Assembly (NCBI RefSeq): GCF_000697965.2
Contig: NZ_CP015881.1
Span: 930,001 to 994,000, forward strand
Length of the DNA: 64,000 nucleotides
Source of the DNA: Ensifer adhaerens
GTDB taxonomy: Bacteria > Pseudomonadota > Alphaproteobacteria > Rhizobiales > Rhizobiaceae
Direction: 5' to 3'
Positions 8,514 to 17,413 of the stretch are shown here, in pieces (position 1 is the stretch's first letter; every line of letters starts with the position of its first letter). The position numbers and the translations under genes are program-made. Under the pieces are notes generated by a model, which was given only the letters and a program-made list of their open reading frames with translations, had not been told where the DNA came from and made no database searches.

Positions 8514-9464
8514 TCACCTCAATTTCGGATTGAGCGCATCGCGCAGCCAGTCACCGAGAAGGTTGACCGAAACCACGAGAAGGCAAAGCTGGACGACGGG
8601 GAAGAGCACCACCCACCATACGCCCGAAAACAGGAACTGGTTGCCGAGACGGATCAGCGTTCCAAGGCTCGGCTGGCTCGGCGGCATGCCGATGCCGAGG
8701 AACGACAGCGTCGCTTCGGTCAGGATCGCCATGCCGAAGTTCAGGGTCGCGGCAACCATGATCGGCGTCAGCGTGTTCGGCAGGATGTGCTTCAGCATGA
8801 TGCGCCGCGCCGGCGTTTTCAGAAGACGCGCCGCCTGAACGTATTCCTTGCCGCGCTCGACGATCGTCTGGGCGCGCACGGTACGGGCATATTGCACCCA
8901 GGCGCTGAGCGTGATCGCCAGCACCAGAACGGCGGCAGAGCCGACGTCCCGCAGTTCCGGCGGCAGCATCTGGCGCGCGACGGCACTGACGAGAATGGCG
9001 ATCAGGATCGTCGGGATCGACAGAAGCACGTCGCCGATGCGCATCAGGAAGTTGTCGATGAAGCGGCCGAAATAGCCGGCAACGAGGCCAAGGCTAAGGC
9101 CGACGGCGAGCGAAAGCACGACCGAGGCGACGCCGATCAGGATCGAGATGCGCGAGCCATAGAGAATGGCCGAGAGCATGTCGCGCCCTTGCGTGTCGGT
9201 GCCGAGCACGTAAGGCCATTGGCCGTCGGCTTCCCAGATCGGCGGCAGTTCGGAGTTCCAAAGCTCGAGCTGGGCCGGATCGAAGGGGTTCTGCGGCGCA
9301 ATCAAAGGTGCTGCAAAGGCGGTCACGATCAGGAACGCAAGGATGATCGCGCCGATGATTGCCGAAGGCTTGTGGGTGAAGGACCACCAGAGATCGCTCT
9401 GGCGCCAGCGGGCAAGCCGCGAAGGCTTGCGCGCCGGTGTGGTTTGCTGGACGTGATCTGTCAT
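8514..9464 (-). CDS. ABC transporter permease (DppC/OppC-like)
   Basis: The start MTDHVQQ at 9464 (GAGGT ribosome binding site) gives 316 residues. An N-terminal transmembrane segment (AIIGAIILAFLIVTAFAAPL) precedes a periplasmic loop with the conserved LGTDTQGRDMLSAILYGSR element, then five more hydrophobic segments and the EAA-type loop (EYVQAARLLKTPARRIMLKH). This is the C-type permease of a peptide/opine-class importer. It sits between the B-type permease and the amidohydrolases in one operon. Confidence 0.92.
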   Translation of the reverse strand: MTDHVQQTTPARKPSRLARWRQSDLWWSFTHKPSAIIGAIILAFLIVTAFAAPLIAPQNPFDPAQLELWNSELPPIWEADGQWPYVLGTDTQGRDMLSAILYGSRISILIGVASVVLSLAVGLSLGLVAGYFGRFIDNFLMRIGDVLLSIPTILIAILVSAVARQMLPPELRDVGSAAVLVLAITLSAWVQYARTVRAQTIVERGKEYVQAARLLKTPARRIMLKHILPNTLTPIMVAATLNFGMAILTEATLSFLGIGMPPSQPSLGTLIRLGNQFLFSGVWWVVLFPVVQLCLLVVSVNLLGDWLRDALNPKLR

Positions 9465-9474
9465 GGCAACGACC

Positions 9475-10446
9475 TCAGCGGGTTGCATCGCGCAACCGCG
9501 GATCGATGACCGCATAGGCGATATCGACGAGCGTATTGAGCGTGACGAAGATGAAGGAGACGATGCAGAGATAGCCCGCCATGACCGGCATATCGAGGAA
9601 GGTGACCGCCTGGATGAAGAGCATGCCCATGCCCGGCCACTGGAACACGGTTTCGGTGATCAGCGCGAAGGCGATCAGCGAGCCGAAGTTCATCGCCGTC
9701 ATGGTGACAACCGGCATCAGACAGTTCCTGAGCGCATGTCGGAAATAGATCCGCCACCGCGGCACGCCACGGGCGCGTGCGAACTTGATGAAGTCCGAGC
9801 GGAGCACTTCCATCATTTCTGCGCGCACCAGACGCATGACCAGAGTGATCTGGTAGAGCGCGAGTGCGAGCGACGGCAGAAGCAGCGATGCGCGGCCCGA
9901 CGACGTCAACAGGCCGGTGCTCCACCAGCCGAGCTGCACCACATCGCCGCGCCCGAAAGCAGGTACGAGGCCGAGCGTTACGGCGAAGACGAGGATCAGA
10001 AGGATACCGACGACGAAGCTCGGCAAGGAGACGCCGATGATACTGACGAACTGCAACCCCTCGGAATACCATCGCCCTCGGTGGATAGCGGTCAGGACAC
10101 CAAGTGGAAGACCGATCAGGAGCGACAGGACGGTTGCGACCAGCGCCAGTTCCATCGTTGCCGGGAAGCGCTCGGCAATGAGCTTCATCACATCCTGGCC
10201 GTTGCGGTAGCTGATGCCGAAATCGCCCTGGGCGGCATTGCCGACGAAGCGGCCGAACTGGGTGAGGAACGAATCGTTGAGCCCGAGCTTTTCGCGCAGC
10301 TCGATACGGTCGGCCTGCGACATCTGCTCGTTGGCCATCAACTCGACCGGGTCGCCGGCGAAGCGGAAGATCAGGAAGGCGAGCAGCGCGACGGCGAGCA
10401 TGACCAGAACGGCATTGGCCAGCCGCTTGATGAGAAAGACAATCAT
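9475..10446 (-). CDS. ABC transporter permease (DppB/OppB-like)
   Basis: The 323-residue protein has the B-type permease layout. One transmembrane helix at residues 8-28 is followed by a long periplasmic stretch (LGLNDSFLTQFGRFVGNAAQGD). Several helices and the conserved cytoplasmic loop (DFIKFARARGVPRWRIYFRH) complete it. It forms a heterodimeric channel with the neighbouring OppC-like protein. The gap to the substrate-binding-protein gene holds a perfect stem-loop. Confidence 0.92.
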   Translation of the reverse strand: MIVFLIKRLANAVLVMLAVALLAFLIFRFAGDPVELMANEQMSQADRIELREKLGLNDSFLTQFGRFVGNAAQGDFGISYRNGQDVMKLIAERFPATMELALVATVLSLLIGLPLGVLTAIHRGRWYSEGLQFVSIIGVSLPSFVVGILLILVFAVTLGLVPAFGRGDVVQLGWWSTGLLTSSGRASLLLPSLALALYQITLVMRLVRAEMMEVLRSDFIKFARARGVPRWRIYFRHALRNCLMPVVTMTAMNFGSLIAFALITETVFQWPGMGMLFIQAVTFLDMPVMAGYLCIVSFIFVTLNTLVDIAYAVIDPRLRDATR

Positions 10447-10469
10447 TGGGTTTCTCGCTGAATGAGGAG

Positions 10470-10496
10470 CCCCGGCAAAGGACGCTCTGCCGGGGC
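10470..10496 (-). other. Intercistronic stem-loop between the binding-protein and permease genes
   Basis: GCCCCGGCA (10470-10478) and TGCCGGGGC (10488-10496) form a perfect 9-bp stem with a 9-nt loop, in the 58-bp gap after the stop codon of the substrate-binding protein. Stems at this place in ABC operons are known to protect the 3' end of the binding-protein message and lower permease expression. That role is inferred here. Confidence 0.65.
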
Positions 10497-10504
10497 AAGA
10501 AAAC

Positions 10505-12067
10505 TCAATCGCCGATACGGGTCAGCCAGTGACGCGGCTTGTTGTCGGCCCGAATGGTCACATCCGTGACGTTCTTCGACATTGCCCAGGCCATCGGCTG
10601 CTGGTGCAACGGGATCATGATGACCTCATCCTTGGCGAACTTCAGCGCCTCGGTTTCGATCGCCAGACGCTTGTCGTGATCCATCTCGAGCGCGGCCTTC
10701 TTCACCATCGCGTCGAGTTCCGGATAGGACCAGCCGCCATAGTTGGCGACGCCGGCCGCGCCTTCGCGGGTCGAGAGAACCTGAACCAGGATCGAGTAGG
10801 CATCGAGCGTCGGCTCGTTGGCCCAGCCGATCATGTAGGCGTCGGACTTGCCGCCGGCGCGCTTCGGCGCCTGCACGGCGCGCGGACCGATGTCGAGGGT
10901 CGGCTTCAGACCGACGCGCGACAGCATAGAGACCAGTGCGCTGCAGACGTCTTCCTCGTTGACGCTTTCGTCGTTCATGCAGACGAGCGTGAACTCCTTG
11001 CCGACGGCGCCTGCCTCTTCGAGCAGCTTCTTGGACAGTTCCGGATCATACGCGGTCGGCACGTCGAGTTCGGCGCTGTAGCCCGGGATTTCCGGAGCAA
11101 CCATGGTGCCGGCGACATGCGACTTGCCGCGCATCACGCGCTTGAAGATCAGTTGGCGGTCGATGGCATGGTCAATCGCCTGGCGCACCTTGATGTTGTT
11201 GAAGAAGTTTTCGCGACCGTCGGCGAAGGTCTCGTGACGGTTGAAGACCATGTGAACGGTGCGCAGGTCAGTGCGCTCGATGACCTTGATGTCCGGCGAG
11301 CTCTTCAGGCGCTCAAGATCCTGCACCGGCGCACCATCGGTCAGATCGATTTCGCCCGAAAGCAGCGCTGCGACGCGGGTTGCGGCCGAAGTAATCGGCA
11401 TGAATTCGATGCGGTCGAGATTGTGCTTCGGCGTATCCCACCAGCCGTCGTTCTTGATGAGAACGGTCTTGCTGTCGGGCACGCGCGATTCGACCTTGAA
11501 CGGGCCGGTGCCGTTGGTGTTGTAGGTGGCGTAGCCTTCGACCTTGGCGCCGACGTCGGTCGGAAGCTCCGACTTGTTGTCGACCAGCCAGTCCTTGTCG
11601 AACATGAAGATGTTGGTCATGTCGTTGAGGAAGAGCGGGTTCGGCGAATTGACTTCGATGTCGACCGTGTAATCGTCGACCTTGGTGGTCGAGACATAGG
11701 CCGGAATGTTGCCGCGCAGCGGCGAGGTCGGATGGCTGACGCGGGCCATGGAGGCGACGACGTCGTCAGCGTTGAACTCGGCGCCGTTTTGGAACTTTAC
11801 GCCCTTGCGCAGATGGAAGCGCCAGACCTTGTCCTTGACCATCTCCCAGCTCGTGGCGAGCGCCGGCTCGACCTTGAACTCCGGCGTATAGCGGGTCAGG
11901 CCTTCGTACACGTGGTTGAGGAAGGCAAGGTTCGAGGTGCTGCCATAGGAATAGGGGTCGAGCGAGAAGATGTCCCGCGGGCTACCCCAACGCAGCGTTT
12001 CGGCGGAGGCCGAGGATGCGAGAAAGGCAAATGCCAACCCCGCGAGGAGATGCTTTCTCAGTTTCAT
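10505..12067 (-). CDS. ABC transporter substrate-binding protein (family 5, peptide/opine class)
   Basis: The 520-residue protein has a clear Sec signal peptide (MKLRKHLLAGLAFAFLASSASA) and then the SBP_bac_5 fold: RWGSPRDIFSLDPYSYGST, the YEGLTRYTPEFKVEPALATSW segment and VWRFHLRKGVKFQNGAEF. It captures the ligand in the periplasm for the OppB/C/D/F-like transporter. It is the first gene of the seven-gene operon, and the candidate GntR operator lies 100-121 bp upstream of its start. The ligand is not predictable, but an N-heterocyclic compound fits the two amidohydrolases in the operon. Confidence 0.92.
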   Translation of the reverse strand: MKLRKHLLAGLAFAFLASSASAETLRWGSPRDIFSLDPYSYGSTSNLAFLNHVYEGLTRYTPEFKVEPALATSWEMVKDKVWRFHLRKGVKFQNGAEFNADDVVASMARVSHPTSPLRGNIPAYVSTTKVDDYTVDIEVNSPNPLFLNDMTNIFMFDKDWLVDNKSELPTDVGAKVEGYATYNTNGTGPFKVESRVPDSKTVLIKNDGWWDTPKHNLDRIEFMPITSAATRVAALLSGEIDLTDGAPVQDLERLKSSPDIKVIERTDLRTVHMVFNRHETFADGRENFFNNIKVRQAIDHAIDRQLIFKRVMRGKSHVAGTMVAPEIPGYSAELDVPTAYDPELSKKLLEEAGAVGKEFTLVCMNDESVNEEDVCSALVSMLSRVGLKPTLDIGPRAVQAPKRAGGKSDAYMIGWANEPTLDAYSILVQVLSTREGAAGVANYGGWSYPELDAMVKKAALEMDHDKRLAIETEALKFAKDEVIMIPLHQQPMAWAMSKNVTDVTIRADNKPRHWLTRIGD

Positions 12068-12167
12068 GTCGTTCCCTCTGTTTTCTCATCAGTCGCCATA
12101 TGCAGGCGCCCTCACCCACTCGTGAGCAAGTTGCCCTAGATTTGAAGCTGTCGGCGACAATGTCAAC

Positions 12168-12188
12168 TATTTTGTCGACAATTTTGTA
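12168..12188. promoter_or_regulatory. Putative GntR/FCD operator, copy 2
   Basis: The sequence is palindromic around TTGTCGACAA. Read on the minus strand it contains TACAAAATTGT followed by CGACAAAATA, the same element found at 1387-1405. It lies about 100 bp upstream of the binding-protein gene, where it could overlap the operon promoter. Confidence 0.6.
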
Positions 12189-12730
12189 TGCATGATTGTT
12201 TAAAGTCGCATACGGCGGTGAAAACGGCGGCCCACCAGCGGACCAGGGCATGGGAAAAATAAGGGGGAAGCGGCAACCATGGAGCGAATCGAAACCGGAG
12301 AAGCGCCCTTGCAAACCGGCGGCGGGCATTCTGGCATGCCTGCGTGCAAACAGGATTCGTTAGGGAACACCCGTATTTAGGAGTGTTTCCGCATGTGAAC
12401 GTGGCGGAGACCGAGCCTTCAACGACCTGCGAGCCTTCCCGTGGGATGGTGCGCGCGCCGGTGGCGGCGGTTGCGATCGCAGCCCCCGCTGACATCGGCT
12501 GCAGATTTTGACACGTCCGCATGACCAGCTCGCCCGCGTGGCATGCGCAAATCTCCGGAATTGACCGAAGGTGGCACATGGCGAGCCACGGGCGTCTCCA
12601 CCGGTGCGGCAATGCGCTCAGCCAGCATACCTGCTTCCCACGCTCCAAAAAACCGTGGGCAAGCTGAAGTCCATGGCTAGGCTCGGCGCTGCAGCTCTCC
12701 TAGATTGGCCGCTCGAAAATGTGAGGAGAA
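12189..12730. other. Intergenic region without a supported gene
   Basis: This 540-bp stretch separates the ABC operon from the deoxyribosyltransferase-like gene. Open frames here lack family features and credible ribosome binding sites. The only structure noted is an imperfect hairpin, GGGAACAC (12363-12370) with GTGTTTCC (12383-12390), with no T-run. The GTGAGGAG just before 12731 is the ribosome binding site of the next gene. Confidence 0.5.
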
Positions 12731-13306
12731 ATGCGCGTGAAAGTCTATCTCGCTGGCCCGGAAGTGTTTCTGCCCAATGCGGCGGAGATTCAGAAATTGA
12801 AGGCAGAGTTGGCGCGTGCAGCCGGGTTCACACCGCTCGTGCCCGGCGATCTTGAGATTCCGCCGGCTCCGACCAAGCATCAGCGCGGCCTTGCGATCTA
12901 CGCCGTCGACGAAGGCATGATGCTTGCCGCCGACATCATCATCGCCAACCTGACACCGTTTCGCGGCATCAGCGCCGATGTCGGCACGGTCTTCGAACTC
13001 GGCTTCATGTGCGGTCACAGCAAGCACGTCTATGCCTATACGAACACCTCCCGCAGCTACTACGAGCGCATCTTGCACGACCACTACGGCGGCAAGGCCG
13101 GCTTGCGCCTCGACGGCCGCATGGCCGGTCCGGACGGGCTCAGCATCGAAGACTTCGATATGGCCGACAACCTGATGCTCGATGGCGGCGTTCTGCGAAG
13201 GGAAGGCAGGCTCGTCCAGCGCGAAGTGCCTGAGGCCGATCGCCTGACCGACCTGCAAGCCTTCAAGGAATGCCTTGCGATTGCCGCAAAGCGGCATTTG
13301 GCATAA
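12731..13306 (+). CDS. Nucleoside 2-deoxyribosyltransferase family protein
   Basis: The protein has 191 residues. MRVKVYLAGPEVFLPN is the nucleotide-binding start of this family; DIIIANLTPFRGISADVGT and VFELGFMCGHSKHVYAY carry the conserved aspartates and the glutamate expected to be the nucleophile. These enzymes swap bases between 2'-deoxyribonucleosides or hydrolyse nucleotides. A strong GAGGAG site precedes the ATG. It stands alone between a regulatory gap and a convergent gene. Nearby base-degrading enzymes suggest nucleobase salvage, but linkage is not shown. Confidence 0.85.
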   Translation: MRVKVYLAGPEVFLPNAAEIQKLKAELARAAGFTPLVPGDLEIPPAPTKHQRGLAIYAVDEGMMLAADIIIANLTPFRGISADVGTVFELGFMCGHSKHVYAYTNTSRSYYERILHDHYGGKAGLRLDGRMAGPDGLSIEDFDMADNLMLDGGVLRREGRLVQREVPEADRLTDLQAFKECLAIAAKRHLA

Positions 13307-13338
13307 CGACCGATTGGGCCGCGGCTTTGTGACGGCGA

Positions 13339-14118
13339 TCAGTCGCTGGCGCAGGGCCAGCCCGCCGGCGTGCTCATGCCGGCGGGAAGCTTGGTCGAGC
13401 TGTCACCGCAAGTCATGTCGACCTGCTCCTGTTCAAGTCCGGTTGCCTCGGACAGGTCGACGCCCTCGATACGTGTCAGGAACATGAACGCCCCCTGGAA
13501 ATCGATCGGGCCGGAAAAACTCGTGCTGGTCAGGTCCGCGCGCGAAAGGTTGGCATGGGTAAACCGGGTTCCGGTGAGCTCCGCCTTGTCGAAATTCGCC
13601 CGGCCGAGTTCGGCCTTCTCAAAGCTTGCCCCCGTCAGGCGGGCACCGCTGAAATTGGCCCGCTGCAGCTCGGAATTGACGAACGATGCCTTCTCGGCGG
13701 AGACGCCTGCGAAATTGCACCGATAGGCTTCGATTTTGGAGAAGTTCGCGCCATTCGCGGTCGCGCCCGCAATCGAGGATCGAACCAGAGTTGCCTTTTC
13801 CAGATTGGCTTCTGTCAGGTTCGCACCGCGCAGATCCGTCAAGGTGAAGTCGGTGTTGACGAGATTGGCACCCTGAAGGTCGCTGCCGCCGAGCATAAGC
13901 GCTTTCTTGTTGCAGTCGGTCCAATCGGCTCCAGGCGATGCGGAATCCTTGCAACTGGCGGCATGCGCCATCGACGGCGCTGCGAACGCCACTAGGCCTA
14001 TAGCCGCCGCCGGAACGACCAGTGCCTTCATGACGTCGGCCACGATCCTCGATGCCTTTGCGCTAGCCGGGCGCAGCGTACCGCGCTCCTGGCCGAGATT
14101 GATTTTGAGGATGTTCAT
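13339..14118 (-). CDS. Exported pentapeptide-repeat protein
   Basis: The 259-residue product has a hydrophobic export signal (MKALVVPAAAIGLVAFAAP, cleaved near SMAHA) preceded by about 29 basic residues if the ATG at 14118 is used; an alternative start at 14031 removes that extension, but the upstream one has the better GGAG site. The body is a run of A(D/N)LXX-type pentapeptides (ANLVNTDFTLTDLRGANLTE and onward) that should fold as a right-handed quadrilateral helix. A short C-terminal part has two cysteines (DMTCGDSS and GWPCASD). It is periplasmic or extracellular; its role is unknown. Confidence 0.8.
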   Translation of the reverse strand: MNILKINLGQERGTLRPASAKASRIVADVMKALVVPAAAIGLVAFAAPSMAHAASCKDSASPGADWTDCNKKALMLGGSDLQGANLVNTDFTLTDLRGANLTEANLEKATLVRSSIAGATANGANFSKIEAYRCNFAGVSAEKASFVNSELQRANFSGARLTGASFEKAELGRANFDKAELTGTRFTHANLSRADLTSTSFSGPIDFQGAFMFLTRIEGVDLSEATGLEQEQVDMTCGDSSTKLPAGMSTPAGWPCASD

Positions 14119-14272
14119 GGCGCCGCTCCAGGACCCGAGGGTCGAATCGATTGCATATCAGGTGCTTCGCGCGCCTTTCCGCCGACTGGCATCGCCGGTC
14201 ATGCGCGCGTGTTCGTTAAACGTATGACGTTGCTCGCCTTTATGCAAATGACAGAAATGAAAACGGTCCGTT

Positions 14273-15202
14273 TCAGATCGATTCGGCCAGCAGCCAGTCA
14301 CGCAACGCCGCGCTTGGTCCATGGTCGCCGATCGCTGACGGCGACAGCAGATGATAGGCCGTACCGTCTTCGATAAAACCGCACGGCGCGGCCAGGATGC
14401 CATTGTCGATATCGTCGCGGACGAGTTGCCAAGGCCCGATCGCCACGCCGATCCCGGCGATGGCCGCCTGAAGGCTGATATAGAAATGCTCGAAGACTTG
14501 GCCGCGCTGTTCGGGTGCGGCGCGGTCTGCCGTCGTCCCCCAGGTCTCCCACGCATTTGGCCGCGTTCGCGTATGCAAGGGGATCGCGTCCTTGCGCAAT
14601 TGAGGCAAAGAGCCGGCCTCAGCCTCGTTAAAAAACAGGGCGATTTTGTCCGTTCGGCAGACCGGACCTATTCGCTCTGGAAAGAGCGGCACGGCATGAG
14701 TGCCCCCCGATCGAGGAAAATCATCGCGTCGGATCGCCAGATCGATGCCACGGCCCAAGGACACCGGCCCACCTCCGGCAACGAGATGGATAGACACCTC
14801 CGGATGCCGCGCCTGGAAATCAGGAAGGCGCGGTATCAGCCAGCGCATCAGAAGGGTCGGCTCGCAGGAGACCACCAACGCCGGCGTTCGCGCCACGTCC
14901 CTGATCTCCCGGACGGCACTCTCCACCAGACCGAAACCTTCGCGCACGGCCGCCGCCAACTTTCGCCCCGCTTCTGTCAGGAAGACACGCCGGCTGCGGC
15001 GTTCGAACAGCGCCACGCCGAGTTCGTCTTCGATAAGCCGGACCGCGCGACTGATCGCGCCGTGCGTCAGATGGAGCGCGTCCGCGGCGCGACTGAAGCT
15101 CTCGAGTCTGGCCGCCGCCTCGAAACAGCGCAGCGCCGCCAGCGGCGGAAGCCGCGTCGCCGACATCTGTGAGTGCAGCTCACCAAAATGGTCAGAACTC
15201 AT
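14273..15202 (-). CDS. LysR-family transcriptional regulator (GcvA-like)
   Basis: The 309-residue protein has the LysR winged helix (RLPPLAALRCFEAAARLESF, AADALHLTHGAISRAVRLIE, ELGVALFERRSRRVFLTEAG) and an effector domain with RLPDFQARHPEVSIHLVAGG and GIDLAIRRDD, as in GcvA-type regulators. I chose the ATG at 15202 with GTGAGAAG upstream instead of a TTG at 15226. It is divergent from the LysE-type exporter gene with a 64-bp gap, the usual arrangement for a regulator controlling its neighbour. Confidence 0.87.
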   Translation of the reverse strand: MSSDHFGELHSQMSATRLPPLAALRCFEAAARLESFSRAADALHLTHGAISRAVRLIEDELGVALFERRSRRVFLTEAGRKLAAAVREGFGLVESAVREIRDVARTPALVVSCEPTLLMRWLIPRLPDFQARHPEVSIHLVAGGGPVSLGRGIDLAIRRDDFPRSGGTHAVPLFPERIGPVCRTDKIALFFNEAEAGSLPQLRKDAIPLHTRTRPNAWETWGTTADRAAPEQRGQVFEHFYISLQAAIAGIGVAIGPWQLVRDDIDNGILAAPCGFIEDGTAYHLLSPSAIGDHGPSAALRDWLLAESI

Positions 15203-15266
15203 CGTTAGTCGCTTCTCACCGATCAAGTTATTTAGACATTAATGAAAGAGGCGAACGGGAAAGACA

Positions 15267-15884
15267 ATGACTGAACTGTTAGCTGTAGTAACCATTACAA
15301 TCTTTGCAGTCATCAGTCCGGGGCCGGATTTCGCGATGGTGACACGCAACAGCCTGCTTTTGTCGCAGCGGGCCGGCGTCCTGACGGCGCTCGGTATCGC
15401 CGCCGGCGTCTGGGTCCATGTCGCCTACACTTTGCTCGGCGTCGGCCTCTTGATTCGCCAGTCGCTATTTCTCTTCACAGTCCTGAAGTTCGTCGGCGCC
15501 GCCTATCTGATCTGGCTTGGCATCAGGATGCTACGCACCAAGCCAGCCGAAACGACGGGCTTGGCCGCACATCCCGCCCTCTCCGACATCGGTGCGCTGC
15601 GTGTGGGGTTTCTCACCAACGCGCTCAACCCCAAAACGACGGTCTTTGTCGTCAGCCTGTTCATGCAAGTCGTCGGGCCGACCACGGCTCTGCCCGTCCA
15701 GATGGGTTACGGCGCGTTTATCTCTGCCGCACATCTGATCTGGTTCGCAATCGTTGCCCTGTTCTTTTCCTCCGGGACGGTACGGCTTCGTCTTATCGCG
15801 CTTCGCCACTGGATCGATCGCACCTTCGGCGCCCTGCTCGTCGGCTTCGGCGCGTTGCTGGCAACGGCAAGCGTGACACGCTAG
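15267..15884 (+). CDS. LysE/RhtB-family amino-acid exporter
   Basis: The 205-residue membrane protein has about six hydrophobic segments and the family motif ISPGPDFAMVTRNSLLLSQR near the N-terminus, then GAAYLIWLGIRML and GFLTNALNPKTTVFVVSLF. Members export amino acids or homoserine lactone-type compounds. The divergent LysR gene probably regulates it. The substrate is unknown. Confidence 0.9.
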   Translation: MTELLAVVTITIFAVISPGPDFAMVTRNSLLLSQRAGVLTALGIAAGVWVHVAYTLLGVGLLIRQSLFLFTVLKFVGAAYLIWLGIRMLRTKPAETTGLAAHPALSDIGALRVGFLTNALNPKTTVFVVSLFMQVVGPTTALPVQMGYGAFISAAHLIWFAIVALFFSSGTVRLRLIALRHWIDRTFGALLVGFGALLATASVTR

Positions 15885-15986
15885 GCGACGCTTGGTCGCG
15901 GGCGCGCCGCTGCATTCCCACTGTTAACACTTGCCCTCAATCGGATAAACATGCAATATCCATACAATTAGCATGAGGTAATCGCG

Positions 15987-17384
15987 ATGGCGGACGTGCG
16001 CTTGGGAATTTCGTGGCAACCGGTAATCCGTAAATCGGATGGACCGCTTTATCTCGCGATCGCCGACGCCATCGCTGCCGATATCAGCGAAGGGCGCCTG
16101 TCCGAGGGGATGCGTCTGCCGCCGCAGCGCACGCTTGCCGAGGCGCTGGGGATCGACTTCACCACCGTCAGTCGCGCCTATAACGAAGCCCAGCATCGCG
16201 GCCTCGTCGAGGGCCGGGTCGGCCAGGGCACCTACGTGAAAACGCGACGCATCCGAACCGGCAGTACGCCGGCAGGCGGCCTCATCGACATGAGCATGAA
16301 CCTGCCGCCGTTGTTCGACGACCCGATGCTCGCCGCTCGGCTCTGGGACGACATGGCGGCGCTGCAGGCCGATCATGGGCTCGAACTCCTGATGCGATAC
16401 CAGCCGCCGGGCGGCACCCTGCACAACCGTGCTGCAGGCGCCGCATGGCTGAAACCCAGGCTGGGCGAGGTTCCGGCTGAGCGCGTTCTGATTGCCGCTG
16501 GCGCGCAAGGAGCTCTGCTTGCCACGCTTGGCAGCCTGACCAAGGCCGGTGACATGATTTGCGCCGAGGCAATCACCTACCCCGGCCTGCGCGCGCTCGC
16601 AGCACATCTCGGCATCAGGCTGCACGGCCTCGCCATGGATCGAGAGGGCCTCCTGCCCGAAGCATTCGAAGAACTCTGCGCGAAGCAAACGCCGAAAGCG
16701 CTCTATTGTAATCCGACGCTTCACAATCCCACGACAACGACACTTTCGCTCGAACGGCGCCAGGCGATCGTCACAATTGCCCGGCGGCACGACGTAGCGA
16801 TCATCGAAGACGATGCCTATGGCGCCCTTCCCGTTTCGACGCCGCGCCCGTTGGCGGCGCTGGCGCCTGACCTCGTCTACTATGTCGGCGGCCTTGCGAA
16901 ATGCCTGTCGCCGGCCTTGCGCATCGCCTATCTTGTCGTGCCGGACAGCCGAAGCTCGGTCCGCGTCGAAGGCGCGATCCGGGCCACTGTCGGCATGGCG
17001 TCCCCTCTTGCGGCCGCTATCGCCACGCGCTGGATCGAGGACGGGACGGCTGACGCCGTGCTCGCAGCCATACGTAGAGAGACGGCGGCGCGACAGCGCA
17101 TCGTCTCCGAGCTTCTTCCAGCCGGCGTCGCACAAACGCATCCGCATGCGTTTCACGCCTGGCTGCAGTTGCCGCCGCCCTGGACACGCGGCGAACTGAG
17201 CGCGCGATTGCAGGCAGCCGGCATCAGCGTCGTTGCAAGCGACGCCTTTGCGCTCGGCGCGCCACCGGAAGCCGTCCGCCTCGGCCTGGGCGCCGCTGCC
17301 GGCCAAGCGGAGCTGCGACGCAGTCTTCTCGTCATCAACGACCTCATCGGCCGGCCCCCCGCCGCCTCAAGCTTCGTGGTGTAA
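15987..17384 (+). CDS. MocR/PdxR-like regulator: GntR winged helix fused to a class I aminotransferase domain
   Basis: The protein has 465 residues. Residues 1-80 form a GntR winged helix (LYLAIADAIAADISEGRLSE, TLAEALGIDFTTVSRAYNEA). The rest is an aminotransferase fold with YCNPTLHNPTTTTLS, VAIIEDDAYGALP and GGLAKCLSPALRIAY, whose lysine should bind pyridoxal phosphate. MocR proteins use PLP or an amino-acid adduct as effector. CATACAA occurs both just upstream of this gene (15961) and in the promoter of the next gene (17420), so both may be targets. Confidence 0.9.
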   Translation: MADVRLGISWQPVIRKSDGPLYLAIADAIAADISEGRLSEGMRLPPQRTLAEALGIDFTTVSRAYNEAQHRGLVEGRVGQGTYVKTRRIRTGSTPAGGLIDMSMNLPPLFDDPMLAARLWDDMAALQADHGLELLMRYQPPGGTLHNRAAGAAWLKPRLGEVPAERVLIAAGAQGALLATLGSLTKAGDMICAEAITYPGLRALAAHLGIRLHGLAMDREGLLPEAFEELCAKQTPKALYCNPTLHNPTTTTLSLERRQAIVTIARRHDVAIIEDDAYGALPVSTPRPLAALAPDLVYYVGGLAKCLSPALRIAYLVVPDSRSSVRVEGAIRATVGMASPLAAAIATRWIEDGTADAVLAAIRRETAARQRIVSELLPAGVAQTHPHAFHAWLQLPPPWTRGELSARLQAAGISVVASDAFALGAPPEAVRLGLGAAAGQAELRRSLLVINDLIGRPPAASSFVV

Positions 17385-17413
17385 ATGGTCGGCGGGCGAA
17401 ATTGTCGCAGACA

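Noticed and set aside
7407..9509. 700-codon open frame on the plus strand
   Set aside because: It lies antisense to two well-supported genes (amidohydrolase and permease). Its composition is Arg/Asp/His-rich with no domain, as expected for shadow frames in high-GC DNA.
12163..12648. 161-codon open frame on the minus strand in the gap before the deoxyribosyltransferase gene
   Set aside because: It overlaps the putative operator, has no family feature or good ribosome binding site, and has unusual Cys/Trp/Pro composition.
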